Part shown: positions 47,690 to 59,770 of the stretch, one piece after another
How positions within the stretch are numbered: position 1 is the stretch's first letter
Layout: every line of letters begins with the position of its first letter
Source of the DNA: Podospora pseudoanserina
Taxonomy: Eukaryota; Ascomycota; Sordariomycetes; Sordariales; Podosporaceae
Assembly (NCBI RefSeq): GCF_035222485.1
Contig: NC_085920.1
Coordinates: forward strand, 3,286,001 to 3,350,000
Length of the DNA stretch: 64,000 bases
Direction of reading: 5' to 3'
Made by a program: the position numbers and the translations under genes
Notes under the pieces: model-generated
The model's database searches: none
Told to the model about the DNA's origin: nothing
The model's input: the letters and a program-made list of their open reading frames with translations, nothing else

Positions 47690-49480
47690 TCAAGCCTTCT
47701 TGGCCTCCCAGAACCCAACCTTTACACCATCACCCGGTTGCAGCACAATCTCGGCCCTCAGGCACGGGTTTCCACCATCAATCTTACCCATGTAGTTGTC
47801 CAGCCTCTCGTACTTTTGAAATAACCTGGTCAACACGTATGCCATCTCGGTCAGCGCAAACTGCTGCCCGATGCAGATTCTCGGACCGCCGTTGAAGGGG
47901 ATGTACTGCCATGGCTTGGGTTGCCAGACGGACCATCGATCTGGGCTGAAGACATCGACTGGGGCGAAGTTGGCGGATACGGGGGGATAGAGGTCTTCAC
48001 GGCGTTGCATGACGAGAGTGGAGTAGGCGATGGGTGTATCCTTAAGGACCTTGACTGGAAGGGAGCCATCGGGACCGCCTCCACGGGGGAGGGTGGTATC
48101 TTTGAGCGCGAGACGGACACTGAGTATGAATTGTCAATATAATGTTCAGGTATAGAATAGGGGGGGCGGGGGGTTTACTAACTTGAAGGGCACAACAGGA
48201 TACAACCTCAGTGTCTCGTTCATGACATTCTGAAGGTACTTCATCCCCTTGAGATCCTCATAAGTAGGCGCACGAGTAGGACCAACCACACGCAAGATTT
48301 CCTCTCTCAACTTCTTGAGAGCTTCAGGGTGGCGAGCGAGTTCGTAGATGGTCCAGGACAAGGTGCAAGCGGTGGTGTCTCTTCCGGCCAACAGGACAGC
48401 AATAAGTTGGTCCCTGAGAACTTGACGATCACGAGTGAACCCAGCCAGGGCATGCAGGAAGGTATAACCGGCGTCAGACTTGCTGGCGAGGTCGTTAGGG
48501 TCAAGACGGAGGGTCTGCTCGATGTACTGGTTGATGAAGGCGTTGATGATTTTCATGCCCTTGCGGAAGGAGCCACGGGGGACGAAGACGTTGAGGGGCC
48601 CAGCACGGCTAATGATGGACTGAACTCTTTGGACTTCGGCGAAGGCTTCGGCGAATTCTTGGCGAGGGTTGCTACATTTCCATCATATATCAGCCCCCTG
48701 TCCAAATGGAAAGGCTTAAGCTGTTAAAGCATACCTGAGAGACTTGACATCCTTGCCCAACAGGAAATCTGTCGCCGAGTCAAGTGTAAACCGGAAGAAC
48801 AAATCGCTGATATCAACTGGCTTCCCATTGCCAGCCTCAAGATCCACATGCTGTCCCTCGCCATTGAGAGCTCCTCCGTTCGCAATAGCCCGGAAGAGAG
48901 TCTGCATGTGCTTCTCAAACACGTGCAGGTCGCTGACACGGTCTTTGATGAACTGAGGTCTGATCAACTGTCGGCTGCCATGCCACAAATCTCCATCGGT
49001 GGTGAAAATGCTGTCGCCCAAAAAGGCCTTCCACTCCCTGTGGAAGGGCTCGCCCTTGCCATAATCACCGAACTGGGTTGCCAGGATAGCTTTGATGTTC
49101 TCGGGGTCGCAGGTCATGACCACGCGGCGGCCAGCAATACGGTTCTCGACGGTTGATGAGTTGGCTTGTACAAAGAGGGATTTCCACATGGGGAGGTTCT
49201 GGTAGTTCATTGAAGCCTTGACGCTGCGGTAAATAAAATCGATACCTGTGTTGGTTAGACATGACATACACAGTACCTGGGACCGAGGAGACATCTTACT
49301 GAACGGCAACTTGGAGGGAATCCTTGGTGGCCTTGCGCCAGTCATCCGGGCAAGCTTGATTTCCTGCCATGCAGGCCTCAAAACTAGCCACCAAGCCAAA
49401 TGTGCCAGAAGCAGTGCTGGTCCGAGGATCAACACTGATTTAACCGAGACATGCTCGATAGCTGTTTCAACGAGTCCCAT
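47690..49480 (-). CDS. Cytochrome P450, CYP52-like (alkane/fatty acid hydroxylase type)
   Basis: Haem monooxygenase of the endoplasmic reticulum; the CYP52 clan hydroxylates alkane and fatty-acid chain ends (inferred). Four exons: 49480-49300, 49245-48735, 48671-48183, 48119-47690; 536 residues. N-terminal membrane anchor VLILGPALLLAHLAWWLVL followed by R-P-A-W and a Pro hinge (RPPRIPSKLPF). I-helix AVLLAGRDTTACTLSW, ExxR in M-N-E-T-L-R-L-Y-P, and haem-binding FNGGPRICIGQQFALTE with Cys476. The F-N-G-G-P-R-I-C-I-G-Q-Q form is typical of CYP52. Intron 1 (54 nt) is a multiple of three with no stop, so the unspliced frame reads through; I removed it because of its GTAAGA donor, CTAAC branch site and ACAG acceptor and because P450s lack that insert. 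Upstream of, and same strand as, the aminotransferase; no cluster implied. Confidence 0.93.
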
Positions 49481-51870
49481 CTTGGTGTTGAAGAAAGCAC
49501 AGAAGCCAACGAAGAAACGATACCCCGAACTAGCGGGTAGAGCAGATAACTCCCCTCAGTATCTGCGTCCTCACAGAGAAGACGAGTAGAGGGAAGTAAA
49601 AGCAAACAGCCGCCCGCGACCAAGAACGGCTCACCGGTTGGACTCGGCTGCCGCCGTATATAGAGCCAGGTTTTCGCCGCAGGGGTCAACAGCTGTTGAG
49701 CAACCAAAGCAGCAGATCACCACGGTCCTTAGAGGGTGCAACCGTATGCTGGCCGTATGATATGCGTCCGGTACGAGCGTGTCTGTGGTGATATATGACA
49801 ATGACGGCAGAGACAAGAGTGTAAGCAAGTAGTGTGGGACACCAGGAGAAGTGCAGCTCCCTTGCTCTTTATTCCATCTGATTTTTCAACAGACAGAAAA
49901 AATCCTACCTCCCCAGGGAAGCAGGCGCGGGGGGCGGGCATAATTTCCATCCGTTGTTCCGAAATCCGTACGTAGGCGAGCCTCTGAGGGGTTCAGAAGA
50001 AGTTGGGAAAGAGCCAAGTTCAGTTGGCATTCATTGTCTGTGACACACCTAGCTCCACCCCAAGCAATGCCTACAGTAGCATCCTGGCGTCTGCGCACAG
50101 AAAGGGTCGGAATCAAGCCGACCAGCAGACCTCTCTCTCTGCTTTCTGCGGCCAGCATTGCGATGGCGGCACAGCATCGACCTTTGCGCACGTGTGGCCC
50201 GTATCCTGACCTCTCTTCTTCTTTGAGTCCAAACAAAGAAGCCATATCCCAAGCCTCGGCTAGCTGAAGAGAAGTTCCAAAAAGCTCTCCGATCCCGTGT
50301 TTTCCGCCTTTCTCGAGACAGAGCAAAAAGACTCCGTTCCTGGCAGGCGGGTCGGGGCCAACCCGCGCGTCATCTGTTGGGGGGGTGTTCGGGGGACTAA
50401 TCCCAAGGCAGACAGGGCCGAGGCTCCTTTCTCTTGACAAGACCTGCTAAAAGGCGGGGGAAACAGCCAGTTGTGGGGTTGCAATTGCATCTTGGGACGT
50501 TGCGGATCGTGCGCGATGCATCAAGTGGCGTGGTTTTTTTCCTGTCGAAAGTGCATATCGAAACATACACTTCGTCGTCTGGATCTTTGTGGCAGACGTG
50601 AGTGGTACGGGCGGAATACAACCTACGGCAGTTAAGCTCACGGGAGACGAGCTCTCGGGAGCAACCCAGGAGGTGGAAGATGGCACGAGAAATCGCGTGG
50701 CTCGGATCCGGTGCGTGATTGGGGCGGTGTGGTCCATGTACACTGTATATAGTGTAACGGTGAGACCAGTTGTGCATAACACGAGCGAACTGTCGGTTCT
50801 TGTGGTTGTTGAAGATTTCCAAAATGTTCTTCTGTTCGGTCGTAACAAGGTGCTGACGTGAAGATGGGTTCCACCCCCGCAAACTGCCAAACAGCGCTAA
50901 CCTTGCCACTATCGACCCCAGAAAACCCACTGATTCCGGCAAAGGCTAACCCTATTAGGGACCGTTGTTGGCCGCATGTAAGTGACTTCTTGCAAAACTG
51001 CCGTCACTGCAATCAACCTCACTCGGCCGAGTGTTCAAGATTGGATTTCATAACGGAGACTTCGCTATAACTGAATTGTCTAATTGCATTTGCAAACTCC
51101 GCATTGTTTCTGAGCTATCTCCAGCCAAACTCAGGGGCACTCAAACATTCCGATTCCCAGTGTCACTCTGACATTCCCATAGCCAACAAAGCTCACCAAA
51201 TTTGGAGAAGCTCTCTCAAGAAATTCACATGAAAGTACCTTATACCCTTCCTCGGTCTGCCCTGCATTTTCCCCGCAGCCAATATACGGCTGAGCAACTC
51301 CAAATCCAATCACAGCTTTGGCTCTGCATCAGGTAAAGACCAACAGACACAAGCTCTTGGGAGGACCAAATTGGCGTCAGATGATGATTTTATACTTGTA
51401 AACTAGCTGCAGCTATCCAGCTGGGCAAACAAACAGACGATCCCTCGGGGTTGAGCCTGCAAGCTGAACCGTAGTCCGTCTTGGAAGGTTGAGTTGTACT
51501 ACGCAGAGAAGTCTGAAGGGATCTTATCTTGGACCTTTATTCCACGCCAGTAACAACTAACACCCTCGAAAGACGCAAGGATGCCCCTCGACTTCTGTTC
51601 GGTGCAGTCGTTACTTCCTGACAGCTTGACAACACGGTTCCCATTTACATAACAATACTCGCAATAGTAAAGTATATACACTACTACTTCACCGGCCAAG
51701 ATCATCCCATATGGCCGAGATGGAACTTGCGGAACAATCCCGACTTATACGGATCTGTCCCGACTAACACCACCACCACCACCACCACCACCACAGCACC
51801 AACATAGCCAAGCCACAACTCCAACCGCACTAAACTCGAAACTCCCTAGCAGACACACCTCACCTCAGCC
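49481..51870. other. Large spacer: P450 promoter side and hexosaminidase 3' flank
   Basis: 2.4 kb. Open frames up to 184 codons occur on the minus strand (49886-50942) but overlap each other, lack domains and have no coherent exon structure. A (CAC)n run sits at 51768-51794. No gene called. Confidence 0.5.
51768..51794 (+). repeat. (CAC)n microsatellite
   Basis: Pure trinucleotide run about 75 nt beyond the hexosaminidase stop codon. Confidence 0.9.
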
Positions 51871-53835
51871 TCACATAGCAAACTCACACTCCCACGGCTC
51901 ACCCTGCACGCAAAACTCCTGCGAAATCGGGCTCGCCCTCACCCCCCTCCTGACCAATCTCTCCCTAAACTCAGTAAGTCTAGGAAAAGCCTCAATCTGG
52001 CTCCTGTTCTGCCCGGTATTATCATCAACCCTCCCGGACCAAAGCACCTCCCCCGCCACGCTCGCCCTAGGCCAGACAATACCATCCAGATTCATTGGAT
52101 CAATCGTCTCACTCCAAACCGCCACCTCCCCCCCAAGCACAAGCTTCGCCTCCTCCTCTGTAAGGTTGGCAGTAGGATCATGAGAGTAAATCAGCCCCCA
52201 AGACTTTGTCGGTCCGCACCAGTCATTAAACGGATACCCCGTCTTGAAAGGCAGCCCATTCTCCCAGGTGATCCACTGCCCTCTTCCACAGTCGAGGTAC
52301 TACATCATCATGTCAGCCTTCACTCTCCCCCCCCCTTTTTTTTTTCTCTCCCTAATCAATAAGAAAGAAAAACTCACCCAAAAATTATAATTACTATCAA
52401 TAACCCTATGCCCCATCCCAACCAACTCCTTCACCGCCCCCGCCCCAAGCCAGCTCTGCACCACCGTCCCTTCTCCAAGTGTAACATTCCACTCCAAAGG
52501 AATCTCCTCCCACACCACCGGCGTCAGCCCCTTTTCCCTAACCCTCTCATGCTGCTTATCAATGAACTTTTGCAGTAACGGCTGCAAAACCTCCGAACTA
52601 TTCGACCTAATCCCCTCATCAAGCATAGAATCATTCCTATTCAACTCATCCCCCCCCGTGTGAAAATAAGCCGCGTACCTCTCCACCCTGGGCAAAAGAT
52701 CATCAAACAACCTCCCCAAAAACTCGTCAACAGCCGTGTTGTTGAGCTTGAACGCCCCGCACGGCGGCTGGGCGCACCACCAGTGATACGGCTGCTCATT
52801 ATACGCGACAATCAGCTCCGGATGCGACAGCGAGACGGAACCAATATGCCCCGGCATGTCAATCTCGAAATAGACCTCCACCCCGCGGACGGCGCCGTAT
52901 TTCTGGATTGATTCCACGTCGGAAGGGGAGTAAGTCTCGCTGGGGTGGTGTGCGCCTTTCTCGGAAAGTTCTGGCATCGATGGGATGACAAGAGGCCAGG
53001 ATTGGGAGTCTGTGACGTGGATGTGGAGGCGGTTGAGTTTACTCCAGGCCATGGCGTCGATTGTCCTGAGGATGTCCTCCACTGGGAAGAAATGGCGGGC
53101 CGTGTCGAGGAGGATGCCCCGGTGGGGGAACTTGGGGGAGTCGGTTATTGAGACGGGGGCGTAGGGGGTGTACCAGAATGTGCCTGACGAGTGCTGGTAG
53201 AAGAGCTGGGAAAAGGTTTCCAGGCCGCGGAGGATGCCGATTGAGGAGACGGCTGTGAGTTTGGCGTGGCCGGATTTGCTTAGGGTCAGGTTGTAGGACT
53301 CGTCGACTTCGCCTGCTAGTGGCTTGAAGGCGGAGCGGTCGTCCGAGGCGGTCTGGATGATTTCGAGAGTTTGGAGCCATTCTAATTTGTCGAGGTCGGG
53401 TTCGTACTTCGTGTTTGGCTTGTGGAGGATCCAGGGGACAAACTTGCTGTTGAATATCCCGGTGAGGGCTCTGGAGACGCCGGCTTGGACGATTTCCTTG
53501 CTGGTGAAGCCGGAGGGCGTGTAGCCGTAAGTGTAGGGAATCTGTTGGAAGGCGAGGTTTTCAGTTAATACTTCCTCCTCTTGGCCATCATCATTTACGT
53601 CATCTGAGCAGTGAGCAGGGCATTCATGGGGCTGTGGCTCAGAGGAAGGAATGGAAGAGGAAGACCAGCGTACAAATGCACCGTTGTATGTGACTTCAAT
53701 GTTCTGATTCAGAAACTGGACGCCATCTCCTTTGGTGAATTTTTGAGGGGCAGGCCATACAGCTGCTACAGGGTTGGGGAAGAGGGGGTATAGCAAGCAG
53801 AGAGCCGTCACGAGCGACGGCAAATGAGAAAACAT
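51871..53835 (-). CDS. Secreted beta-N-acetylhexosaminidase (GH20)
   Basis: Releases terminal N-acetylhexosamine from chitin fragments or glycans outside the cell. Two exons (53835-52378, 52299-51871) give 628 residues. Signal peptide MFSHLPSLVTALCLLYPLFP ending near N-P-V-A-A, then VWPAPQKFTKGDG, the usual GH20b domain start. The catalytic TIM barrel has FPHRGILLDTARHFFPVEDI, LNRLHIHVTDSQSWP, the acid-base pair Asp396-Glu397 in H-T-G-G-D-E-L-N, and W-E-E-I-P-L-E-W. The last exon starts YLDCGRGQWITWENG and ends with two cysteines (QEFCVQGEPWEC). Several N-x-S/T sites fit secretion. Length matches fungal NagA-type enzymes. The 3' part of the coding strand is G-rich while the 5' part is C-rich. 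Confidence 0.95.
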
Positions 53836-55386
53836 GTTGGGTTGTATTTGAGGTGGGAATACCGCAGAGATCGGGAATATTTGGGGGGGAAAGCAGGAGA
53901 AGGTGACCTTGAAGCTGCCTGTGGTGTTTTCAACCCCAAGGCAAACCGGGGGCAGGCGGGTGAAAGCAGGGACAGGGCAGGGCAGGCCAAGGCTGGAGAA
54001 CAGAGGGAGCAGCAGGCTTTGGATGATGTTTATATAAATCAGAAATGGGCATTCAAGGGCTGGTCTTCCAATTCATGCATTCAATCGGTGTACCGCGAAC
54101 GGGTATTCTGCCACACAGCCCGCGCCCGGATGGAGCTCCCGCATCCAATCAAGACTTGGTAGCACGGGATGATGGCACGGTGCAGGGCACCACAAGACCG
54201 ACCCAGGTGTGCCAGTTGGTGTTGCTTCAGGTCTCAGCGGAATTTTGTGGCGTCGATGCTACCTGGTTGTTAGAGTCCAGATGATGAAGAGTTGTGTTGA
54301 TCCAAATCTTTGAAGCTGCTGTGAGGGGGCGCAACGTTACGTCTAAACCAGGTAGCTGCTCTCTTGTTGGGCAATAGGCCATGTAAGTGCCGAAGGCCAA
54401 GTCTCAGCCGAAGCCACGTTAAGCAGCTTGCATGTGTTTTTCCCAACGTCGAGATAACTTCAGGAAGAGGAAGAAGAAGATGGCATGTAGAATGTTTGTT
54501 TGCGGTACCCTGATTGCCTTGATGTACAGATGCGGGTCCCAACCGAGACCTGCGGGGATCCTGATGACGATGATCACTTCCGGAGGGAGCTCTTCTCTGC
54601 CGGCCGAGATAGCTCCCATAGCCTACTTGATCAGTTGCTTACAACTGAACCCTGACAGCTATGGGGGCACAGTTTATGCGCAGGCAGTTGACGGAAGTTG
54701 TTCCAGCCCCGTTCTATTTCAAGCAGGTGGTGGTGGCTGGGAAGACAGTGTGTAACTGACAGGAGGGAGAGCTCGTAGAGATGCAGAAACGATAAGATAA
54801 GCTCACTGCTGAATAAGCACTACGAGTGAACTGGCACTTGCTCCCACTTTCTTCAATGACGCCATGGTCCGTGCCCTTCTTATTCTTCCTCACTAGCCCA
54901 AGTCACGTGAAAGCCGCCACTGCGCGAAACACTCACCAGCCACACAACTTGGAGAACTCATTCAGCCTGGTCGCGCAAGGTTCGGCTCACACAGTTGAAT
55001 GATATTCGTAAAACTTTCCACCACATCCCCAACCACAAACGAACGCTTCTTCCTGCGATTCAACTCCTTCGGACCCTCTTATTCATCAGCCGAATAAATC
55101 CCCTCCTTCGCAAGCCTCGAAGGTTCTGCCCCGTATCAATCAGCCCGCGCACCGAGCGGTCGCGTCTCGAAGCTCCGCTGTCTTTCAAAGGACTTCGCCG
55201 CTTCTATATTCACAGAGCCCACCCTCGACTTGGGCCCGAACCAACAACAAAAAGCGATTTCATCTCTTCGCAACAACTGAAAACCCCCGCCAGGGCAACT
55301 CTTGTCTTTCTTTGCGACAGCCCGAACCATCGGTCCTTCATCACCGAATTCCTCCTCTGCTAGCCTAACAGCAACACCACGCGACC
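53836..55386. other. Divergent spacer between hexosaminidase and NAB2
   Basis: 1.55 kb. Open frames such as 54432-54755 (+) lack domains and splice support. The last 400 nt are C/A-rich and likely the NAB2 5' leader. Confidence 0.55.
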
Positions 55387-56988
55387 ATGTCTATCGAAGT
55401 CGCGATCGGTACGCCTTTGGCGGATGCCCTTAACATGGCCATCCAGACAAAGATTGCTGAACTTGGATGGGCCGGTCCCGGCAACGAGGGCGCTTCCATG
55501 GCCGAGTATTTCGTTCTCATGCTCGCCAACGGCAAGTCAGAAGCCGAGGTTGCCAGCGAGATCTCCGGCGATCTACTAGGCTTGGGTCCTGAGGACCAGA
55601 GTGTGCCTGAGTTTTCAAGGTGGTTATTCGAGCAGGTCGCCGCTCTCAACAGCCAACTAGGTGCCCAGTCTGCGCAGCCTGCCACTGGAAACAACGAAAT
55701 GGACACAGCCGGGGATGACACAATGGAGGGAGCTTTTGATCTCAACATGGATACAGATGCGCCTGCCATCAATGCGTATGTTATTGTCCCTCTAACCAGA
55801 TCTAGAAATGGTTTGGTGACAGCTGCTAACAAAAGAGACAGACCTACCGGGCCAAAAGCAATGCGCGCTGGCGCTCCCCTCCGCGGCGGCCGTGAGAAGC
55901 GTATGGTGGGCCACATCAACCGTGCGCTTGATCGATCAGGACAGGATGTTCTCCATCGTGTGCGCGGTCAGTCCGGAAGTGAGCGGATTGGGAGAGGCCC
56001 CCCACACGGACCGAGGATGGGAGTTGGGAGACAGCCAAGGACGGCAAACGCTCGCGCTACCAATATCGCCGCCGGGTTAGCCAACATGAACGGCATGCCT
56101 GGGCCCCCCGGGCCTATGGGACCGATGAACGGAATGAATCCCATGAACGGCGCTGGTAGCTTTGTGCCACCCGACCTGTACGCGATAATGGAACAGCAAA
56201 ACCGCATGCTCCAGCAAATGCAGAACCAGCTCATGTTGCAGCAACAGCAGAATGGCAATGGGCGTGGCAAACCTTTCGACCGCAACAACCGAGGGAACCA
56301 GTTCCGCCGTGGCGGCGGCCACTTCAACGGCCACAACACACACCATCATCAACAACAACAACAGCAGCAGCAGTCCTCGGAAGGGGCTCAGGGCGAGACA
56401 GCACAGCAAGGCGAAGACGTTGAGATGGGCGGGGCCAAGCGTGAGGCTCCCAACCCCGAAGAGACAGTATGCCGTTACAACCTGCGGTGCGGCAATAAGG
56501 ATTGCAAGTTCGCCCATCAGTCTCCGGCAGCACCTCCCAACACCACGGTGGACGTCACGGATACTTGCAGCTTTGGGGTAGCGTGCAAGAACTGGAAGTG
56601 CACTGGTCGGCATCCCTCGCCAGCCAGCAAGATGGCACACCAGAGCGAACAAGACTGCAAATTCTTCCCCAACTGCTCCAACCCCCATTGCACCTTCCGC
56701 CACCCAGCCTTCCCCGCGTGTCGCAACGGCGGCGAGTGCAAGATTCCAAATTGCAAGTTTACGCACGTCAAGACAGCCTGCAAATTCCACCCCTGCACCA
56801 ACCGGAACTGCCCCTTCCTGCACGAGGAAGGACAGCGGGGGACTTTCCAGGACAAGGTCTGGACGGCGGACGGGTCAAAAGAACATGTCAGCGATCGCAA
56901 GTTTGTGGAGGAGAACAGACCGGAGGACCTCGTGCTTCCCGGGTCAGAACATCCAGACGATGCTGCTTCTCCAGAGGTGGTAGTCTAA
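55387..56988 (+). CDS. NAB2: Nuclear poly(A) RNA-binding zinc finger protein Nab2 (ZC3H14-like)
   Basis: Binds poly(A) tails in the nucleus and links tail-length control to mRNA export. Two exons (55387-55775, 55842-56988) give 511 residues. The N-terminal PWI-like fold reads VAIGTPLADALNMAIQTKIA ... EFSRWLFEQVAALNSQL. The middle holds an Arg/Gly-rich stretch, a Met/Pro/Gly segment and a Q-rich run. The C terminus carries five CCCH fingers in tandem: CRYNLRCGNKDCKFAH, CSFGVACKNWKCTGRH, CKFFPNCSNPHCTFRH, CRNGGECKIPNCKFTH, CKFHPCTNRNCPFLH. The 66-nt intron (GTATGT, GCTAAC, AGACAG) is in frame and stopless, so an unspliced form with 22 more residues would still be full length. Human ZC3H14 also has five fingers and yeast Nab2 seven. 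Confidence 0.94.
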   Translation: MSIEVAIGTPLADALNMAIQTKIAELGWAGPGNEGASMAEYFVLMLANGKSEAEVASEISGDLLGLGPEDQSVPEFSRWLFEQVAALNSQLGAQSAQPATGNNEMDTAGDDTMEGAFDLNMDTDAPAINAYVIVPLTRSRNGLVTAANKRDRPTGPKAMRAGAPLRGGREKRMVGHINRALDRSGQDVLHRVRGQSGSERIGRGPPHGPRMGVGRQPRTANARATNIAAGLANMNGMPGPPGPMGPMNGMNPMNGAGSFVPPDLYAIMEQQNRMLQQMQNQLMLQQQQNGNGRGKPFDRNNRGNQFRRGGGHFNGHNTHHHQQQQQQQQSSEGAQGETAQQGEDVEMGGAKREAPNPEETVCRYNLRCGNKDCKFAHQSPAAPPNTTVDVTDTCSFGVACKNWKCTGRHPSPASKMAHQSEQDCKFFPNCSNPHCTFRHPAFPACRNGGECKIPNCKFTHVKTACKFHPCTNRNCPFLHEEGQRGTFQDKVWTADGSKEHVSDRKFVEENRPEDLVLPGSEHPDDAASPEVVV

Positions 56989-57474
56989 GAGTTTGGGAGA
57001 GAGGAGGAAGGGGAGGAATACGGGGTATGGCAGACGGGCAAGAACGGAGGAATACCCCTGGGAATGTGTGGGTAGGGGGGAAACCTGTTCGTATTGTACT
57101 TGTATTATAGGAAACCACACCGGCGTTTAAGGGCAGCATGTTTGGAATCCGTAGAAGAGCGGTTTATACAGGATGAAACATAATGATAGGATTGTGAAGC
57201 GGGCAAAACATGGTTTCTCATCGAGTGATTTGCTTAATTCCAGTGAATACCGAAATTTCAATTTGATGTCCCAAAATGACGGAGAGCTCCATTTTTTTTT
57301 AATTAATCCGGTAACCCACACGCCACCTTCCTCTCACGTATCCGAATGGTGATTTGATGTTCACTTTAAGCCTTTCCACCATTGCCGACCACGCCCGCCG
57401 ATATCTCTCTCTTGAAAGCTTGCTTCGTCAGGACGCCTGGTATGTGAGATGCAGTCGTCGAGTAACTCATCATC
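56989..57474. other. Spacer between NAB2 and HEM14
   Basis: 3' flank of NAB2 and promoter side of HEM14; nothing recognised. Confidence 0.6.
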
Positions 57475-59543
57475 ATGCTCGCCACTAGCCAGCGCTGCTT
57501 GGCTCGAAGCCAACGCTTGATCACATCCTCTCATCTCTCAAGCTCACTGCGCTCATCATCGCCACCGAGATACAGCTGCCTTTTGTCTACCACCTCGGTC
57601 AGGAGGCAATCGAACCATGGTGACGTCGATGGGTTGCCGACCATATTCGACAGGCCGCCCGCGTCAGTTGCGGTTCTGGGAGGCGGGCTGACGGGTCTGG
57701 CGACTGCGTTTTGGTTGGCGTGGTGGCATCCGCAGATGAAGATCACGATATACGAGGCGAGCAACCGGCTTGGTGGGTGGATCGATTCGGAGGAGGTCAA
57801 GGTGAAGGGGCTGACTGGGGAGAAGGGGAGTGTGTGGTTTCAGAGGGGGGCGAGGATGGTCAACCCGCAGCATTCGAGGGGGCCGTTGTATCGGTACGAT
57901 GATTTGGCGTTTTATCTCCTGGTGCGTAAGAATATCTTTGTGTGGAAGTTGTTTGGGTGGGGATGGGATGGGAAACTGATGATGGAGTGAGTGTGTTGTA
58001 GGTTACCCAACTGGGGTTATCCGAGCAGCTCCAGAACGCGCCTGAGACGGAGGTTATGGGAAAGTATATTTACTACCCTGACCATTTGGTTCAGCTCCCG
58101 GACAAGTCCATGACCCTGCTGGAAGTATGGCAGACTTTGAGAAAGGAACCGCTTTTCGAGGGGTTGTTTCCGTCGCTCTGGAGCTTTGGGAAGACGAGGT
58201 TACGGCAACTTTTTACCAGCACTCTCAAGCCTCCTACACAGGATGCTCACTCGAAGAACGAACTCTCGGTGGGGGAACACTTTACGAAAATGTTTGGACG
58301 CTCCGACTTGGTCGAGAATGTCCTTTCGGCGGTCATGCACGGCATCTATGGTGGTGACGTCTGGAAGCTGAGCGTGCAGAGGACGCCGTTTTGGGATGTC
58401 CTCAAGGACGGGAGATACCCCCGGTTACCTCCAGCGTACACCTGGCTCGATACCCCAGATGCCGAGCTGCTGAACTGGGTACGGGGAGATGCATGCAGGG
58501 AACTGGCCGAGGACCATCTCACCACTTCGGCGCATTGGTTCCCTTCTGGCCTCAACGAGCTGACGGACGCGCTGGTGGAGTTTTTGAAGAAGCGGGGAAA
58601 TGTCACGATTAGGTTGGGCCATCGGGTTACGTCCATGACATATGCCGCCAAGGCGGACCGTGTCGCTATCAGGACGTCCAAACAGCCGACCCCGATCACG
58701 TACGAAAAGGTCATCTCGACGCTCTACGCCAAAACACTCGCGGATATCTGCTCCCCTGGCACCCTCCCCTCGTTGGAGAAATCAACCGCGACTACCATCC
58801 GGGTGGTGAACCTGTGGTATCCAGAACCAGGCCTCAACCACCCACACAAGGGCTTTGGATATCTCATCCCGCAATCTGTCCCCTTTCAAGAAAACAGACA
58901 TTTCATCCTGGGGGTGATGTTCGACTCGGACAGGGAATGGGTTCCAAACCCCCACCGGCCGGGGCAGTACATCAACCGAGGCAAGGACACAATCAGGGGA
59001 ACGAAACTTACCGTCATGATGGGGGGCCACTACTGGGACCACCTCCCCCCGCATGAAATCCCCGACGAGCAAACTGCCATTAGATACGCGAAGAATGCTG
59101 TGGCGAGACACCTCGGCTTTTCGAGAGCGACGAATGACACTGCTGTTGTCAGCACGAAGCTCTGTAAGGATTGCATCCCTCAGCAGCTTGTCGGTCACCG
59201 GGAGCGGATGAAGGCTGCGCATGAGGAGTTGCTGGCGGCGTTTAGGGGACGGGTTGCTGTCGCGGGGGGGTCATATCAGGTGCCGGGGGTGCTGCCGTCT
59301 ATTAGGGCGGCGCTGGATATTGCTAGGCAGATTAGGGGGAGCTTTCACTGGCAGGCTGCGACTAGAGCGGTGGAGACAAAGTCAATTACGGTGGGGGATA
59401 CGGGGTTGTGGAGGTTTGCGGCGCCGGTGAGGTCGATGGTTAGGGTTGATAAATCGGGGTTTACGGCGTTGAGGGGGCATGATAGGAGGCTGGCGATTAT
59501 AAGGAGGAAGCGTGCGGAGTCTGAGAGGGAGAGGGAGGTGTGA
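57475..59543 (+). CDS. HEM14: Protoporphyrinogen oxidase, mitochondrial
   Basis: FAD enzyme of the inner mitochondrial membrane oxidising protoporphyrinogen IX to protoporphyrin IX, the penultimate haem step. Two exons (57475-57921, 58002-59543) give 662 residues, longer than yeast Hem14. N terminus rich in Arg and Ser (MLATSQRCLARSQRLITSSH), a likely presequence. FAD fold ASVAVLGGGLTGLATAF (Gly 69-71, 74) and IYEASNRLGGWIDSE. Middle: SVWFQRGARMVNPQ, VLSAVMHGIYGGDVWKLS, then VVNLWYPEPGLNHPHKGFGY, where G-F-G-Y-L-I-P is diagnostic of the family. C-terminal FAD contact AGGSYQVPGVLPSIRAALDI. The basic tail after it is unusual and low complexity. Its product is the precursor of haem used by the P450 here, but no special link is implied. 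Confidence 0.93.
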
Positions 59544-59770
59544 GTGAGTGGGTGGGTGGTGGTGGGTTTAAAAAAGGAGGGTGGAAAATTAGGTGGGGAG
59601 CGAGCGAGGCGGGTTGGGAAAATGGGAATGTGTATTGATAGGTTATGGGATAAATATATATAGATTTTGTTAATTTCTTTTGCTCTTTGGGTGGTTATTG
59701 GGAAGGTGTCTTGATATGAACAAGGAGGTTGGTCGTGTCAAGATGGGAGAAAAACAAGAGGGAACCATTA

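Noticed and set aside
30199-49480. SDR, aminotransferase and P450 as parts of a secondary-metabolite cluster
   Set aside because: They are separated by many housekeeping genes, have no core synthase nearby, and the SDR frame is broken.
49886-50942. Overlapping minus-strand frames up to 184 codons
   Set aside because: No domain, no splice pairs linking them, and mixed codon bias; treated as spacer.
54432-54755. Plus-strand frame of 107 codons
   Set aside because: No recognisable domain, no good splice partners and no supporting codon bias.
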